Source of the DNA: Neorhizobium sp. NCHU2750
GTDB lineage: Bacteria; Pseudomonadota; Alphaproteobacteria; Rhizobiales; Rhizobiaceae
DNA: 64,000 bases
Direction: 5' to 3'
NCBI RefSeq assembly: GCF_003597675.1
Contig: NZ_CP030827.1
Coordinates: 1,240,001 to 1,304,000 of the forward strand
Shown: positions 1 through 9,120 of the stretch, in pieces
Numbering within the stretch: the first letter of the stretch is position 1
Layout of the letters: the number at the start of each line of letters is the position of its first letter
Translations under genes and position numbers: made by a program
Notes under the pieces: model-generated
What the model saw: the letters and a program-made list of their open reading frames with translations, nothing else
Told to the model about the DNA's origin: nothing
Databases searched by the model: none

Positions 1-87
1 CGGGAGCTTCGTCAGGCGAATGAGATTTTACGCAAAGCCTCGGCGTATTTTGCCCAGGCGGAGCTCGACCGCCCACTGAAGCGATGA
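1..87 (+). CDS. IS3-family transposase OrfA, C-terminal end (partial)
   Basis: Reading from base 1 gives a short tail beginning RELRQANEILRKASAYFAQA, the usual end of IS3 OrfA: the leucine-zipper-like helix that follows the HTH domain and helps OrfA multimerise. The stop TGA overlaps the orfB start as ATGA, so orfB may be made by coupling or by programmed frameshifting to an OrfAB fusion. The HTH part lies upstream of the window. Confidence 0.85.
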   Translation, partial: RELRQANEILRKASAYFAQAELDRPLKR

Positions 88-989
88 TTTCCTTCATCGA
101 TGCACACCGCTCGGTGCTCGGGGTCGAGCCGATTTGCAGGCTGCTGCCGATTGCCCCGTCCACCTACTATGAGGTCGTTGCCAAACGCACGGACGTGGAC
201 CGCCTGTCAGCCCGCGAACGGAATGATATTGCCATGAAAGTCGAGATACGCCGGGTGTTCAACGAGAACTTCCAGGTCTATGGCGTGCGCAAAGTCTGGC
301 GGCAGTTGCAGCGAGAGGGTTACGATATTGCCCGCTGCACCGTCGCTCGGCTTATGAGAATGATGGGGCTTCAAGGCGTCATTCGCGGCAAGCCAGTCAA
401 AACAACCATGTCGGACAAGTCTGCCCCGTGTCCGCTAGACCGGGTGAACCGACAGTTCTTCGCTCCCGCGCCGAACATGCTGTGGTTATCCGATTTCACC
501 TATGTCGCGACCTGGCAGGGCTTCGTTTACGTGGCGTTCGTCATTGATGCCTTCGCCCGCCGTATCGTCGGTTGGCGGGCAAGCCGAACGGCCCATGCGG
601 GCTTTGTGCTCGATGCCCTCGACCAGGCGCTTCATGATCGGCGGCCCGTCAAACGTGGCGGGCTGGTTCATCATTCCGACCGCGGCTCGCAATATGTGTC
701 CATTCGTTATTCCGAACGGCTGGCGGAGGCAGGCATCGAGCCGTCGGTCGGAAGCGTTGGTGATAGTTACGACAATGCTCTCGCCGAAACGATCAACGGT
801 CTTTACAAGGCCGAGGTCATCCATCGGCGAGGACCATGGCGCAACTTCGAAGCCGTGGAGTTCGCCACGCTCGAATGGGTCGATTGGTTCAACAACCGCC
901 GCCTTCTGGAGCCCATCGGCAACATACCGCCAGCCGAGGCCGAAGAGCGATACTACGCCATGCTGGACGCACCAGCCATGGCCGCATAA
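84..989 (+). CDS. IS3-family transposase OrfB (DDE integrase core)
   Basis: This 301-residue protein is the catalytic half of an IS3-family transposase. An HTH_21-like N-terminal segment (about residues 45-100, with YGVRKVWRQL) precedes an rve integrase core. The DDE triad is visible as D137 (WLSDFTYV), D199 (HHSDRGSQY) and E235 (NALAETINGL), with the 35-residue D-E spacing of the family. The start overlaps the orfA stop as ATGA. The frame is intact and of full family length, so the copy may be active if the left end is complete. Confident on family; the subgroup is not assigned. Confidence 0.93.
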   Translation: MISFIDAHRSVLGVEPICRLLPIAPSTYYEVVAKRTDVDRLSARERNDIAMKVEIRRVFNENFQVYGVRKVWRQLQREGYDIARCTVARLMRMMGLQGVIRGKPVKTTMSDKSAPCPLDRVNRQFFAPAPNMLWLSDFTYVATWQGFVYVAFVIDAFARRIVGWRASRTAHAGFVLDALDQALHDRRPVKRGGLVHHSDRGSQYVSIRYSERLAEAGIEPSVGSVGDSYDNALAETINGLYKAEVIHRRGPWRNFEAVEFATLEWVDWFNNRRLLEPIGNIPPAEAEERYYAMLDAPAMAA

Positions 990-1003
990 CTTAAGCCAAA
1001 CGG

Positions 1004-1028
1004 TCTCCGGAAAAGCCGGGGCGGTTCA
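1004..1028. repeat. right terminal inverted repeat of the IS3-family element
   Basis: The segment begins tctccgg and ends ccggggcggttca. It sits 15 bp after the orfB stop and has the G/C-rich, TCA-terminated form common to IS3-family ends. The partner repeat is outside the window, so this is assigned from position and family resemblance only. Confidence 0.7.
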
Positions 1029-1573
1029 CAATGCTTGGTAGAGCAGCAAACGGGGGCGTCCCATAAAGCCAGGTGCGCGATGTCATCGAGACATCCACTC
1101 GCCTTGCTCCTCGCGACTGGCTCTCCTTTCGCTATCTTCGGACCGAAACCAAGTGATGCATCATCGTTAGCGCTTCGGTTGAATGAACGCCCATGGATCG
1201 AGCTGTCTTTTCGATAGATTGCCCCAACGATAAATCTCGTACTGGATCCGGCCCGATCAGGGCGCTCGAGCCGAGCCTTCGCGTCAGACGAGGCCGGGTA
1301 TGCGGCTCGCGACCCCGCAAGCTTACCTATAATATGCTCACCGATATAAAAGTGATCGATTTGATGGTAGGTGTCAGCAGGCACTCAGGGATCGCAGAAC
1401 TAGATATCTTGGCGACCTCTTCTCCATAGGGGACATCGACGGCATGTCCGCACGCGTTGTCGTTAGCAACGTTGAATCCATCATTCGGTAGGCGTGGGAG
1501 ACAGCTTTGTGTAGCACTTTATCCCGAAAACGAGCGCCATGATGAATGGCCAAAATCTTGGAAATGGTCGGGC
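1029..1573. other. gap between the IS element and the amide operon
   Basis: No convincing gene is seen here. Possible frames are short, overlap each other on both strands and have no recognisable domain. A plus-strand stretch near 1334-1429 reads MLTDIKVIDLMVGV, which faintly resembles an amidohydrolase N-terminus, but it stops soon after. The gap separates the IS end from the 3' end of the nitrilase-like gene, and no terminator with a clear U-tract was found. Confidence 0.5.
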
Positions 1574-3295
1574 TTAACGGACAAGCGGACCATAATGGTG
1601 CGGTTGTCTCATCAAGATCAGATCCTTGCGACGAGCGACATTGGTGGGGTAGGTGGGGTCGGAATTCGACAGATCGATTTCGGCGACGGCGAGAGATCCG
1701 TCGCGGACAATCGCCTCCTTTCTAGGAAAGGCAAAGGCGTCCGGACCGAAGATGCCGCTCATACCTTCCATACTATCGGTCTCGCTTCTCGTATTCGCGA
1801 AGACGAAATAGCAATTGTTCTCACCGGCTCTCACCCGGTAGTGGTGCCAGTGCAGGGGATCCTCGCCGAATGGTATCGGCTCGGGCTGGCGCACCGCGCT
1901 CCCGCCATGTGCGGAATAAAAGCCGCCGCCAATGTTCGACGGGCAGCAGATGAGGTCGCAGCCTCTCAGCGCAAGAACACGGGCCGCCTCGGGAAAGGCA
2001 GCATCATGGCCGCAGATGATGCCCACCCTGCCAAATGGTAGATCGAGTATGCAAAAGTCGTCGCCGGGCGTTGCCCAGCTTTGCTCAGCCATGGTCAGGT
2101 GCATCTGGCGATAGATGGTTCGCGGCCTGTCCGGGCTGTTGATGACCACGCTCATGTGTCGCTGCCCATCAGCCTCTTCGGCAAAGCCGGCCACGATCGA
2201 TATTTCCAGCCGCTTCGATAGCGCGTCGAGTGTCTGAAAGGCAAAGTGGTTCGCGGAAATAGCGGTCGCGACTGGGGCACTCAGCCCGGTCAGAGCAAGC
2301 GAGGGAAAGACCACAAGTTCTGCGCCCCGCGCCTTTGCCTCTTCGCCAAGCTTCAACAGCGTTTGCAGATTTTCGTCAATGTCGTCCGATGGTGCCGTCT
2401 CGCACACGGCGATGCGTGCGACCCGTCCTTCGGGAATCGGTTGATGGTCGTAGAGCGTGAAGAAATCCCGCGGATTCCAGCTGAATGTGTTGGTCATCAG
2501 CTCTGCGTAGAGTTCGGGCCGGCGCTGGCTCAGCAGCGGCTCGCCGGAGGCCTGCCTGAGGCGGGCCCTTGCCGGATCGATCGTCCCGTAGACAATCCCG
2601 TCGCCATCGTCGATCACCGCCAGAATTTCGGCACCGGGCGCGATGATGCAGCTGCCTCCGGAGAATTGGACGCCGCGTTCCAGTCCCCACCGATTACTCT
2701 CGATCAGATAGCAGCCATTCTCATAGGCGCGGCTGATCCAATAGGGGGCGGGTGTCCGCTCGGCCAGCCAATTGGAAATGTGGCAGATCACATCGGCGCC
2801 GCCAAGCGCTGCGAGCCGGGCCGTCTCGATGAAATGGATATCCATGCAGATGAGCATGGCGATACGCCCGATCTTCGTGTCAAAGACCCGATGACCGAGA
2901 TCGCCGGACACGGCCCATTTGGGTTCGGAAATATAGGGATGCGTCTTGCGGTGTACGCCGACAAGGCCATCCGGGCCGATCAAGGCTGCGGAATTATAAT
3001 AGAGCTTGGTGCCTGCATCGACTTCCGGGAGACCGACAACGATAAAGCAGTCGTAATCTCGCGCCAGGGCGGCAAAGCGGTCGGTCGTTGCCCCGGGAAT
3101 GGTTTCCACGAAGCCGGAGACCTCGGCGCGGTCATACCAGCAATAGCCGGTCGTGCCCATTTCCGGCGTGGTGATCAGCTTTGCGCCCGCTTTTGCGGCC
3201 TCTTCCACCAATGTGAGCAGGGCCACAACATTGCGTTCCTTGTCGCCAAGATGGGGCTCGAACTGGATCGCGGCGGCTTTGAAGGGGGGCGTCAT
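1574..3295 (-). CDS. tandem carbon-nitrogen hydrolase (nitrilase superfamily), second domain degenerate
   Basis: This 573-residue protein joins two nitrilase-superfamily domains. The first (about 1-285) has the full catalytic triad: E45 (TTPEMGTTGY), K117 (VHRKTHPY) and C150 (LICMDIHF), so it should hydrolyse an amide, nitrile or carbamoyl compound. The second (about 290-573) keeps the Cys (C428, GIICGHDAAFPE) but has Ser332 where Glu is expected (VFPSLALTG) and Gln397 where Lys is expected (IYRQMHL), so it is probably a non-catalytic or altered half. The start ATG at 3295 was chosen because homology begins there; an upstream in-frame extension reads as non-conserved sequence. It is the last gene of the amide operon, 62 bp after the acetamidase. 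The substrate is not known; the operon suggests short amides. Confidence 0.88.
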   Translation of the reverse strand: MTPPFKAAAIQFEPHLGDKERNVVALLTLVEEAAKAGAKLITTPEMGTTGYCWYDRAEVSGFVETIPGATTDRFAALARDYDCFIVVGLPEVDAGTKLYYNSAALIGPDGLVGVHRKTHPYISEPKWAVSGDLGHRVFDTKIGRIAMLICMDIHFIETARLAALGGADVICHISNWLAERTPAPYWISRAYENGCYLIESNRWGLERGVQFSGGSCIIAPGAEILAVIDDGDGIVYGTIDPARARLRQASGEPLLSQRRPELYAELMTNTFSWNPRDFFTLYDHQPIPEGRVARIAVCETAPSDDIDENLQTLLKLGEEAKARGAELVVFPSLALTGLSAPVATAISANHFAFQTLDALSKRLEISIVAGFAEEADGQRHMSVVINSPDRPRTIYRQMHLTMAEQSWATPGDDFCILDLPFGRVGIICGHDAAFPEAARVLALRGCDLICCPSNIGGGFYSAHGGSAVRQPEPIPFGEDPLHWHHYRVRAGENNCYFVFANTRSETDSMEGMSGIFGPDAFAFPRKEAIVRDGSLAVAEIDLSNSDPTYPTNVARRKDLILMRQPHHYGPLVR

Positions 3296-3357
3296 GGCGG
3301 GCTCCGTCGATGAAATTGATGAGCCGCCCGGAACGGGCGGCCCGGTTCGGCTTACCG

Positions 3358-4356
3358 TCAGGCGGCTATGCCGACGATGGATTTCAGGACGGACGCACCG
3401 ACCGTGTATTTCGGATCGACCATGTTGCCGAGCCGGATGCGGCCGCATTGGGTGAGTAACATGTAGGCGTCGATCTCCTCAAAACCGAAATCGGCGACCA
3501 TCCAGCGGATCAGCTCGCGATAGGCGCCCCGGGCGGCATCCTCCATCGGCCGGGCAGAGCCGATCGTCATGTAGAATCGATCGTTTTCCAGCCGCGGCGT
3601 CTTGATCGTCCAGCCCTTGATGAGATCGATCTGCACCGTGGTGACGGTCGGATGTTCGAGTGCCACGCCGCAAAGCTCTCCGTCGCCCTGCGCTGCATGG
3701 CAATCACCGAGATAGAGATAAGCACCCTCGGTGTTGACCGGCAGATAGACGACCGTGTCGAGGCAGACATCCGGCAGATCCATGTTGCCGCCATAGTAAT
3801 CAGGAACCAGCGAGGAAATGGCCTCGATTTCCGGCGCGGTGCCGATCGTGCCGATAAAAGGCTCGTAGGGCAGGGTGATCTTGTCGCTCCACTTGACGCC
3901 GGTTTCAGCATCCACGTGCAGCTTGCGCACACGCTCTGGCAGCGGAGCGGTCAAAAGGGCGGTATCGGCCGTCGGAACCAGGCCGCCGAATTCCGGCATG
4001 ATGACGGTCGTACCCCGTGGCTGCGGTCCGCGGGGTACGATGCTCTTGATGTAGACAGCAAGGCAGTCGCCCTTCTCGGCGCCGTTGACATAGATCGGCC
4101 CATTCTGCGGATTGAGGAAGGGGAAATTGAGGATCTTTGACGGGCTGTCGGTCTCGTGCTTGATCGCGCCCTCGAAGGCATCATGGGTCTCGGCCGAGAC
4201 GATGGAGCCGGGATCGACCTTCAATACCGGATCGACATAGGCGCCGTAGACATAGTGATACTTGCCCTGGCTCTCCTCGGTGATGCTGTAGGTTTCCCCG
4301 ACCTTGCCCTTGGCAATGCCCTTGCGGGCCATGATCGTTTCGTCGAACCAGCTCAT
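3358..4356 (-). CDS. fmdA: acetamidase/formamidase family amidohydrolase
   Basis: A protein of 332 residues of the FmdA/AmdA family, cytosolic enzymes that hydrolyse formamide, acetamide or similar short amides to the acid and ammonia. The family signature is spread along the chain: SAETHDAFEGAI, the NGAEKGDCLAVYI segment, GDCHAAQGDGELCG and the C-terminal MLLTQCGRIRLGNMVDPKYT. The ATG at 4356 is preferred over an ATG 24 bases upstream because AAAGGAG lies at proper spacing before it. It follows the ABC ATPase by 41 bp and precedes the tandem nitrilase, so uptake and hydrolysis are encoded together. This matches the fmd gene sets of methylotrophs. Exact substrate unproven. Confidence 0.9.
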   Translation of the reverse strand: MSWFDETIMARKGIAKGKVGETYSITEESQGKYHYVYGAYVDPVLKVDPGSIVSAETHDAFEGAIKHETDSPSKILNFPFLNPQNGPIYVNGAEKGDCLAVYIKSIVPRGPQPRGTTVIMPEFGGLVPTADTALLTAPLPERVRKLHVDAETGVKWSDKITLPYEPFIGTIGTAPEIEAISSLVPDYYGGNMDLPDVCLDTVVYLPVNTEGAYLYLGDCHAAQGDGELCGVALEHPTVTTVQIDLIKGWTIKTPRLENDRFYMTIGSARPMEDAARGAYRELIRWMVADFGFEEIDAYMLLTQCGRIRLGNMVDPKYTVGASVLKSIVGIAA

Positions 4357-4397
4357 GGGTGCGCTCCTTTGTTCGCTCATCTTGCTGCTTTTTGATG

Positions 4398-5114
4398 TCA
4401 GACAGCCAGGTAACGGCGGACCGCGTCACGGTCCTCCAGCGTTTCCGGCGTTATCTCGTTGGTGATCCGGCCCTTGTCGATCACGTAGCAGCGCTGCGCC
4501 ATGGCGCGGATCATGTCGATATTCTGCTCGACGAACACGATGGTCACGCCGGTCGACGTGTTGAGCTCGACCATGATGCGGGCAATGTCCTGCACGATGT
4601 TGGGCTGGATGCCTTCGGACGGTTCGTCGAGGAGGATCAGTGACGGTTTTCCGATCAGCACGCGGCCGATCGCAAGCTGCTGCTGCTGGCCGCCGGACAT
4701 GGTGCCGGCCTGCTGGTTGCGGCGCTCCTTGAGGATGGGAAAGTAGCTGAAGATCGTCTCGATCTCGTCGTTGGTTGCGCGCTTGCCGCTGATCTGTTCG
4801 CCGACCATCAAGTTTTCGATGACGCTCAGCCGCGGGAAGACGTCACGGCCCTGCGGGACGTATCCGATGCCGAGGCGTGCCCGCTTGTAGGCCGGTACGT
4901 TGTCTATCGCTAAGCCGCGGAAGACGACGGAACCCTTGTCGCGCGGCAGAAGCCCGATCAGGCTCTTCATCAATGTCGATTTGCCGACCCCGTTACGACC
5001 GATGACCGCGACGATCTCCCCCTCGCGGACATTGATGTCGACACCCTGGAGAACCGGCTTGCCGCCATAGCCGGACCAGAGGCCGACAGTGTTGAGCAGG
5101 ACTTCATTACGCAT
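4398..5114 (-). CDS. amide/urea/branched-chain amino acid ABC transporter ATPase (LivF/UrtE type)
   Basis: A LivF/UrtE-type ATP-binding subunit of 238 residues. Walker A is GRNGVGKST, the signature is TMSGGQQQQLAIGR, and Walker B runs into LILLDEPSEGIQPN. The SEGIQP run after Walker B and the absence of a long C-terminal domain are typical of this subfamily. The start ATG at 5114 (MRNEVLLNTV) overlaps the preceding ATPase gene by 8 bp, implying translational coupling. With the second ATPase, two permeases and the binding protein it forms a five-part importer for amides or urea. Confidence 0.92.
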   Translation of the reverse strand: MRNEVLLNTVGLWSGYGGKPVLQGVDINVREGEIVAVIGRNGVGKSTLMKSLIGLLPRDKGSVVFRGLAIDNVPAYKRARLGIGYVPQGRDVFPRLSVIENLMVGEQISGKRATNDEIETIFSYFPILKERRNQQAGTMSGGQQQQLAIGRVLIGKPSLILLDEPSEGIQPNIVQDIARIMVELNTSTGVTIVFVEQNIDMIRAMAQRCYVIDKGRITNEITPETLEDRDAVRRYLAV

Positions 5115-5826
5115 GGGTGGCGTCTCCGAGATAGATAGCCGCGACACGCTCATCGGCAACGATGTCGTCGATCGTGCCTTGCGCGAAGATCTTGCCGAAG
5201 TGGAGGACCGTGACCTTGTGGGCGATCTGGCGGACGAAGCCCATGTCGTGTTCGACGGCAAGCACGGTGACGCCGTCCCGGTTGAGCGCCTGGACCATTT
5301 CGCCGGTCGCTGCCGTCTCGTCAGGCGTCATGCCGGCCGTTGGCTCGTCGAGCAGAAGCAGACGCGGCCTCAGGCCGACCGCCATTCCGATCTCCAGCCA
5401 TTGTTTCTGGCCATGGCTGAGATTGCCCGCCAGTTGATGACGCGCCTCCGTCAGCTTCAGGAATTCCAGCAGCCGATCGATTTCCTCGTTGAGTTCGGAG
5501 GGGAGACGATGATGCTGAAGGGCTATCTGCAGGTTCTGGCGGACACTCAGAGCCTTGAAAATGCCCGGAACCTGGAACTTGACGCTGATGCCGCGACGGA
5601 TGCGTTCGAACGACTTGGATCTGGTGATGTCGGCGCCTTCATAGAGGATCTGGCCGCTGGTCGGCAGGTGTTCGCCGAGGATGAGGCGGAAGAAGGTGCT
5701 CTTGCCGGCGCCGTTGGGACCGATCAGGCAGTGTATTTCGCCCGGCTCGAGTGCGAAATTGACACCGCCCGTTACATGCAGGCCGCCGAACCATTTGTTC
5801 AGGTCACGTGTTTCAAGGATGGCCAT
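5107..5826 (-). CDS. amide/urea/branched-chain amino acid ABC transporter ATPase (LivG/UrtD type)
   Basis: The second cytoplasmic ATPase of the importer, 239 residues. It has Walker A GPNGAGKST, signature NLSHGQKQWLEIGMA and Walker B LLLDEPTAGMTPDET. The H in the signature and the WLEIGMA run are characteristic of the UrtD/LivG branch rather than LivF. The ATG at 5826 was chosen because family similarity starts at MAILETRDLNKWFGG; the long upstream extension is a shadow of the permease gene. It starts 2 bp after the LivM-type permease and overlaps the next ATPase. Confidence 0.92.
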   Translation of the reverse strand: MAILETRDLNKWFGGLHVTGGVNFALEPGEIHCLIGPNGAGKSTFFRLILGEHLPTSGQILYEGADITRSKSFERIRRGISVKFQVPGIFKALSVRQNLQIALQHHRLPSELNEEIDRLLEFLKLTEARHQLAGNLSHGQKQWLEIGMAVGLRPRLLLLDEPTAGMTPDETAATGEMVQALNRDGVTVLAVEHDMGFVRQIAHKVTVLHFGKIFAQGTIDDIVADERVAAIYLGDATHA

Positions 5827-5828
5827 GG

Positions 5829-6905
5829 TCACTCCCCCCGGACGGCCGACTTGCGGTGAAACAGGCTGATGGCGAAGGCGGCAAGGCCGAAGATCAGCCC
5901 GCGCGGTGCGATCAGGACGGTCAGCACGAGAAGCACGCCCATGACGACGAGAGCGTATTGGCTTCCGTGGATGGTGAGAGCCTGAAAGCCCGCAAGGACG
6001 ACGACCGTTCCGATCAGCGTAGTGGTCAGGTCGCTTCGACCACCGACCGCCACCCAGACGATCGGCAGGGCCGCTGCCGTCATCCCCATTGAGGCGGGGG
6101 TGATGTAGTTGCCCCAGGATGTATAGAGCACGCCGGAAAGGCCGGCGAGTGCGGAGCCGATGACGAAGGCGACAAGCTGATAGGTGCGGATGTCGTAGCC
6201 GAGCATTTCGGCGCGCTGCGGGTTTTCGCGAATGGCGACCAGAACATTGCCGAAGCGGGAATTCACCAGAATGCGAAGCCCGAGATAGCAGATGACGAGC
6301 AGCGCCAGGGTGAAATAGTAGAGCTGGACATCGGGAAAGAGCACGATATCCCCACCGAACCATGGGATCGTCAGCGATGGCATGCTGCCCATGCCGTTAT
6401 AGCCGTTCAGCCTAGCGGTGCCGACGCGCCATTCCGGACCGGCCGTCTGCGCCATGAAGCGCTCCAGGACGAGCGTGACCGAAAGCGTAACGATCCCGAG
6501 AAACACGCCGCTGATGCGACCGAAGAACAGGAAATAGCCAAGGATGGCGGCCAGCAACGCCGCCGCCGCGACGGATGCGACAAGGGCGACAAGCGTCAGG
6601 CCATAGGCATCGCCGAAATTGGTGGAGATGATGCCGTAGCTGTAGCCCGCGACACCGAAAAAGGCTGTCTGGCCGAAGCTCAGCGTACCGCCATAGCCCC
6701 AGATCAGGCTGAGACCCAATGCCATGAAGGCCCAGTTGAAGAAATAGACGTTGTTGCCGACATCATATCCGTCGGCAATCAAGGGGTAGGCGCAGGCGAG
6801 CGCAATAACGACCGCGAAGATCGACCAGAAGGATTTTCCCTGGCCCAGGGTCTGCGGCCCCTGCAGCAGCCTCAACGCATTCGACACGGGATTGGCTTTA
6901 TGCAT
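5829..6905 (-). CDS. amide/urea/branched-chain amino acid ABC permease (LivM/UrtC type)
   Basis: A 358-residue inner-membrane permease of the LivM/UrtC family with roughly ten hydrophobic segments. Family landmarks are the GLSLIWGYGGTLSFGQTAFFG segment near residue 65-85, the cytoplasmic loop NPQRAEMLGYDIRTYQL (ATPase-contact EAA-like region) and the closing RGLIFG. The N-terminal extension of about 25 residues before the first membrane segment is common in UrtC. Spacing of 2 bp to both neighbours marks a tight transcription unit. Confidence 0.92.
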   Translation of the reverse strand: MHKANPVSNALRLLQGPQTLGQGKSFWSIFAVVIALACAYPLIADGYDVGNNVYFFNWAFMALGLSLIWGYGGTLSFGQTAFFGVAGYSYGIISTNFGDAYGLTLVALVASVAAAALLAAILGYFLFFGRISGVFLGIVTLSVTLVLERFMAQTAGPEWRVGTARLNGYNGMGSMPSLTIPWFGGDIVLFPDVQLYYFTLALLVICYLGLRILVNSRFGNVLVAIRENPQRAEMLGYDIRTYQLVAFVIGSALAGLSGVLYTSWGNYITPASMGMTAAALPIVWVAVGGRSDLTTTLIGTVVVLAGFQALTIHGSQYALVVMGVLLVLTVLIAPRGLIFGLAAFAISLFHRKSAVRGE

Positions 6906-6907
6906 CT

Positions 6908-7780
6908 TCAGGCTCTTTCACGAAGGATCCAGCCGGAAATGCCGCGCGGCAGGATGCGAATGACGATGATGACGGCGACGAGAAGGCCGATCTGGCCGGC
7001 CAACTGTCCCTGCCAGGAGGTCAGGCCTGCCTTCACCGCGCCAAGGATCAGTGCGGCTGGTGCCGTCCCCAGAAAGATATCGGCGCCACCGACGACCACG
7101 GTCACGAAGGCCTCGACGACGAAGGCGGCTCCCATCGTCGGCACCAGCGTCATGGTTGGCGCATAGAGACCGCCAGCGAGACCGGCCAGAGCTGCGCCGA
7201 GGCCGAAGGTGAGGCTATAGACGAGACCCGTATTGACGCCGAGCGCCTGGGCAATATGCGGCACCTGGATCGTCGCACGGGCGAGAACGCCGAAGCGCGT
7301 CCTGGTGAAGCCGAGCCAGAGAAGGCCAAGTGTCGCCAAAGCCGCAGCCATCAGCACGACGCGGTAGATCGAATAGGAATAAGGGCCGACCGGAAAGCTG
7401 CCGAACGGTGTGCCGGTGCCGGGCATGGTGGAGCCGAGCAGGATCAGCGTGCCCTGGGTGACGATCATCGAGACACCCCATGTGGCGACGATCGTGTCCA
7501 GCGGACGGTCATAGAGAGGCCGGATGATAACGCGCTCGATCGCCATTCCGGCGATACCGGCGGCGAGCGCGCCGGCAAGAATGGCGAATGGCAGCGGCAA
7601 GCCGGCACGAGCGGTCGCCGAACAGACATAGGCGCCGCACATGATGAATTCGCCATGCGCGAGATTGATCACGCCCATCATGCCGAAGATGATCGCCAGG
7701 CCGCAAGCCGAGAGAACCAGAAAGGCAAAAGCATCACCTGTCTGATAGACGAAGCTGAAAAGAGTGAAGAGCACGGTCAT
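6908..7780 (-). CDS. amide/urea/branched-chain amino acid ABC permease (LivH/UrtB type)
   Basis: The partner permease, 290 residues, LivH/UrtB type. It opens with the membrane segment FGMMGVINLAHGEFIMCGAY, the strongest family signature, and has about eight membrane spans ending in RGISGWILRERA. ATG 7780 is preferred over an upstream in-frame TTG at 7813: an AAGGA lies before it and homology begins there. It sits 80 bp after the binding-protein gene, the widest gap inside the operon. Confidence 0.9.
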   Translation of the reverse strand: MTVLFTLFSFVYQTGDAFAFLVLSACGLAIIFGMMGVINLAHGEFIMCGAYVCSATARAGLPLPFAILAGALAAGIAGMAIERVIIRPLYDRPLDTIVATWGVSMIVTQGTLILLGSTMPGTGTPFGSFPVGPYSYSIYRVVLMAAALATLGLLWLGFTRTRFGVLARATIQVPHIAQALGVNTGLVYSLTFGLGAALAGLAGGLYAPTMTLVPTMGAAFVVEAFVTVVVGGADIFLGTAPAALILGAVKAGLTSWQGQLAGQIGLLVAVIIVIRILPRGISGWILRERA

Positions 7781-7860
7781 CGCGAGGGCGTTCCTTGCGC
7801 AGATATGAGGCAATCAGTCGGGAAGAGGGGCGGCCGGTGCACGGTCCGGCCGCCCTAACA

Positions 7861-9093
7861 TCACTTGGCGGCCGGCGGTGGGTTCGACGGCGTATACTGT
7901 GCGCTGGGATCGTTCTTCGTCAGGTCGCAACCTGCGTCACCGAGCCAATAGGGCTTGATGTCGTTCCAGACCTTCGGGAAGCTGATCGAGTGATCGTCGT
8001 TGACCTTGGCTAGGTAGATCGTGTGAGACATGTGCTGGCTCTTCGGGTCGAGGCAGACCTTGCCTTCCGGCGCGTCGTAGCAGACATCGCCCTCGGCAAT
8101 TACCTTGCGCAGGTCATCCTTCTTGGTCGAACCCTTTGCCCGTTCGATCATCTGCTTGTAGAGATAGACGGCGAGATAGGAGTTTTCCGCTTCCTGGTTG
8201 ATATAGGGTTCGTCCGGGAACTTCTTGTGCCATCTCTCGACGAAGGCCTTAGACTGCGGATTGTCGACTTCCTCGATCCAGTTGACGGTCGCATACATGT
8301 TGGCGAGGCTCGGCGGCTTGAAGCGCTTGTGCTCGTAGCCCTGGCCGACATTGACCGATGACGCCATCGGCTTGTTGACGTTGGCGGCTGCAGCCTGCTC
8401 GTAATAGGAGGCCTGTGCCGTGCCGACGAGCAGCGTCACGACGAAGTCCGGCTTGGCTGCCTGGATATTTTGAATGGTCTGCGAGAACTGTGAGACGCCG
8501 AGCGGGATGAATTCCTCGCCGACCATTTCGCCGCCATGTTCCTTGACGATGTTGCGAACCCATTCGGCGGAGATCTGGCCGAAATTATAGTCGGCTGCGA
8601 TCGTGTAGACCTTCTTCCCGTAGGTCTCCATCATATAGGGCAGAAGTGTCGAGAACTGCTGTTCCGGGACTGCGCCCGTGACGATCATGTTGGCATCACA
8701 GACGCCGCCTTCATACTGGTTATTATAGAAAGCAAGGGCGTCGAACTGATTGACGATCGGCCGGTAGGCTTCTCGGGAGGCGGAGGAAAAACCGGCGAAA
8801 ACCGCATCGACCTTGTCGCGCTGAAGCACGCGGCGCATAAATTCCTGATAGCGGGTATTGTCGGATTGGGTGTCGTAGATCACCAAGTCCAGCGGCCGTC
8901 CGGCAATGCCGCCGGCGGCGTTGATCTCTTCCGTTGCAAGCTGGATGCCGTGCACCTTGCCGATCGTGGCCGCGGCGAAATCGCCGGACTGATCCTCGAG
9001 CACGCCGAGTTTGATCGGCTCCTGAGCGCTTGCTGCGGAGCAAAGCAAAATCAGGCCGAGCGCCGTGATGGCGCCGTTAAGCGTCTTCTTCAT
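7861..9093 (-). CDS. periplasmic amide/urea-type substrate-binding protein
   Basis: A 410-residue periplasmic binding protein of the UrtA/FmdD/AmiC group (Peripla_BP_5-like). A Sec signal peptide ends near CSAASAQEP. The mature chain starts IKLGVLEDQSGDF and contains FYNNQYEGGVC, TIAADYNFGQ and the late QEAENSYLAVYLYKQ seen in urea/amide receptors. The ATG at 9093 (MKKTLNG) is chosen because GGAG precedes it at good spacing; an ATG 12 bases upstream has none. It follows amiR by only 27 bp, so regulator and receptor are co-transcribed. Likely ligand: a short amide or urea. Confidence 0.9.
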   Translation of the reverse strand: MKKTLNGAITALGLILLCSAASAQEPIKLGVLEDQSGDFAAATIGKVHGIQLATEEINAAGGIAGRPLDLVIYDTQSDNTRYQEFMRRVLQRDKVDAVFAGFSSASREAYRPIVNQFDALAFYNNQYEGGVCDANMIVTGAVPEQQFSTLLPYMMETYGKKVYTIAADYNFGQISAEWVRNIVKEHGGEMVGEEFIPLGVSQFSQTIQNIQAAKPDFVVTLLVGTAQASYYEQAAAANVNKPMASSVNVGQGYEHKRFKPPSLANMYATVNWIEEVDNPQSKAFVERWHKKFPDEPYINQEAENSYLAVYLYKQMIERAKGSTKKDDLRKVIAEGDVCYDAPEGKVCLDPKSQHMSHTIYLAKVNDDHSISFPKVWNDIKPYWLGDAGCDLTKNDPSAQYTPSNPPPAAK

Positions 9094-9120
9094 CTCGTTC
9101 TCCATGGAGGTGGTTTTTGA

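Larger units (their letters stand above)
1..1028 (+). mobile_element. IS3-family insertion sequence, 3' part
   Basis: The segment carries the end of orfA, a complete orfB with a DDE integrase core, and a right end whose last bases (ccggggcggttca) have the TCA terminus usual for IS3-family inverted repeats. The left end lies before the window, so target-site duplication and full length cannot be judged. The element is oriented with transposase transcription towards the amide operon that faces it on the other strand. Confidence 0.88.

Noticed and set aside
1334..1429. Possible amidohydrolase fragment (reads MLTDIKVIDLMVGV) after the IS element
   Set aside because: Only about 15 residues look family-like, and the frame stops 31 codons after the Met. 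Too little to call a pseudogene.
2246..3313. Long plus-strand frame opposite the tandem nitrilase gene
   Set aside because: It is a GC-rich antisense shadow of a clear nitrilase gene and carries no recognisable domain.
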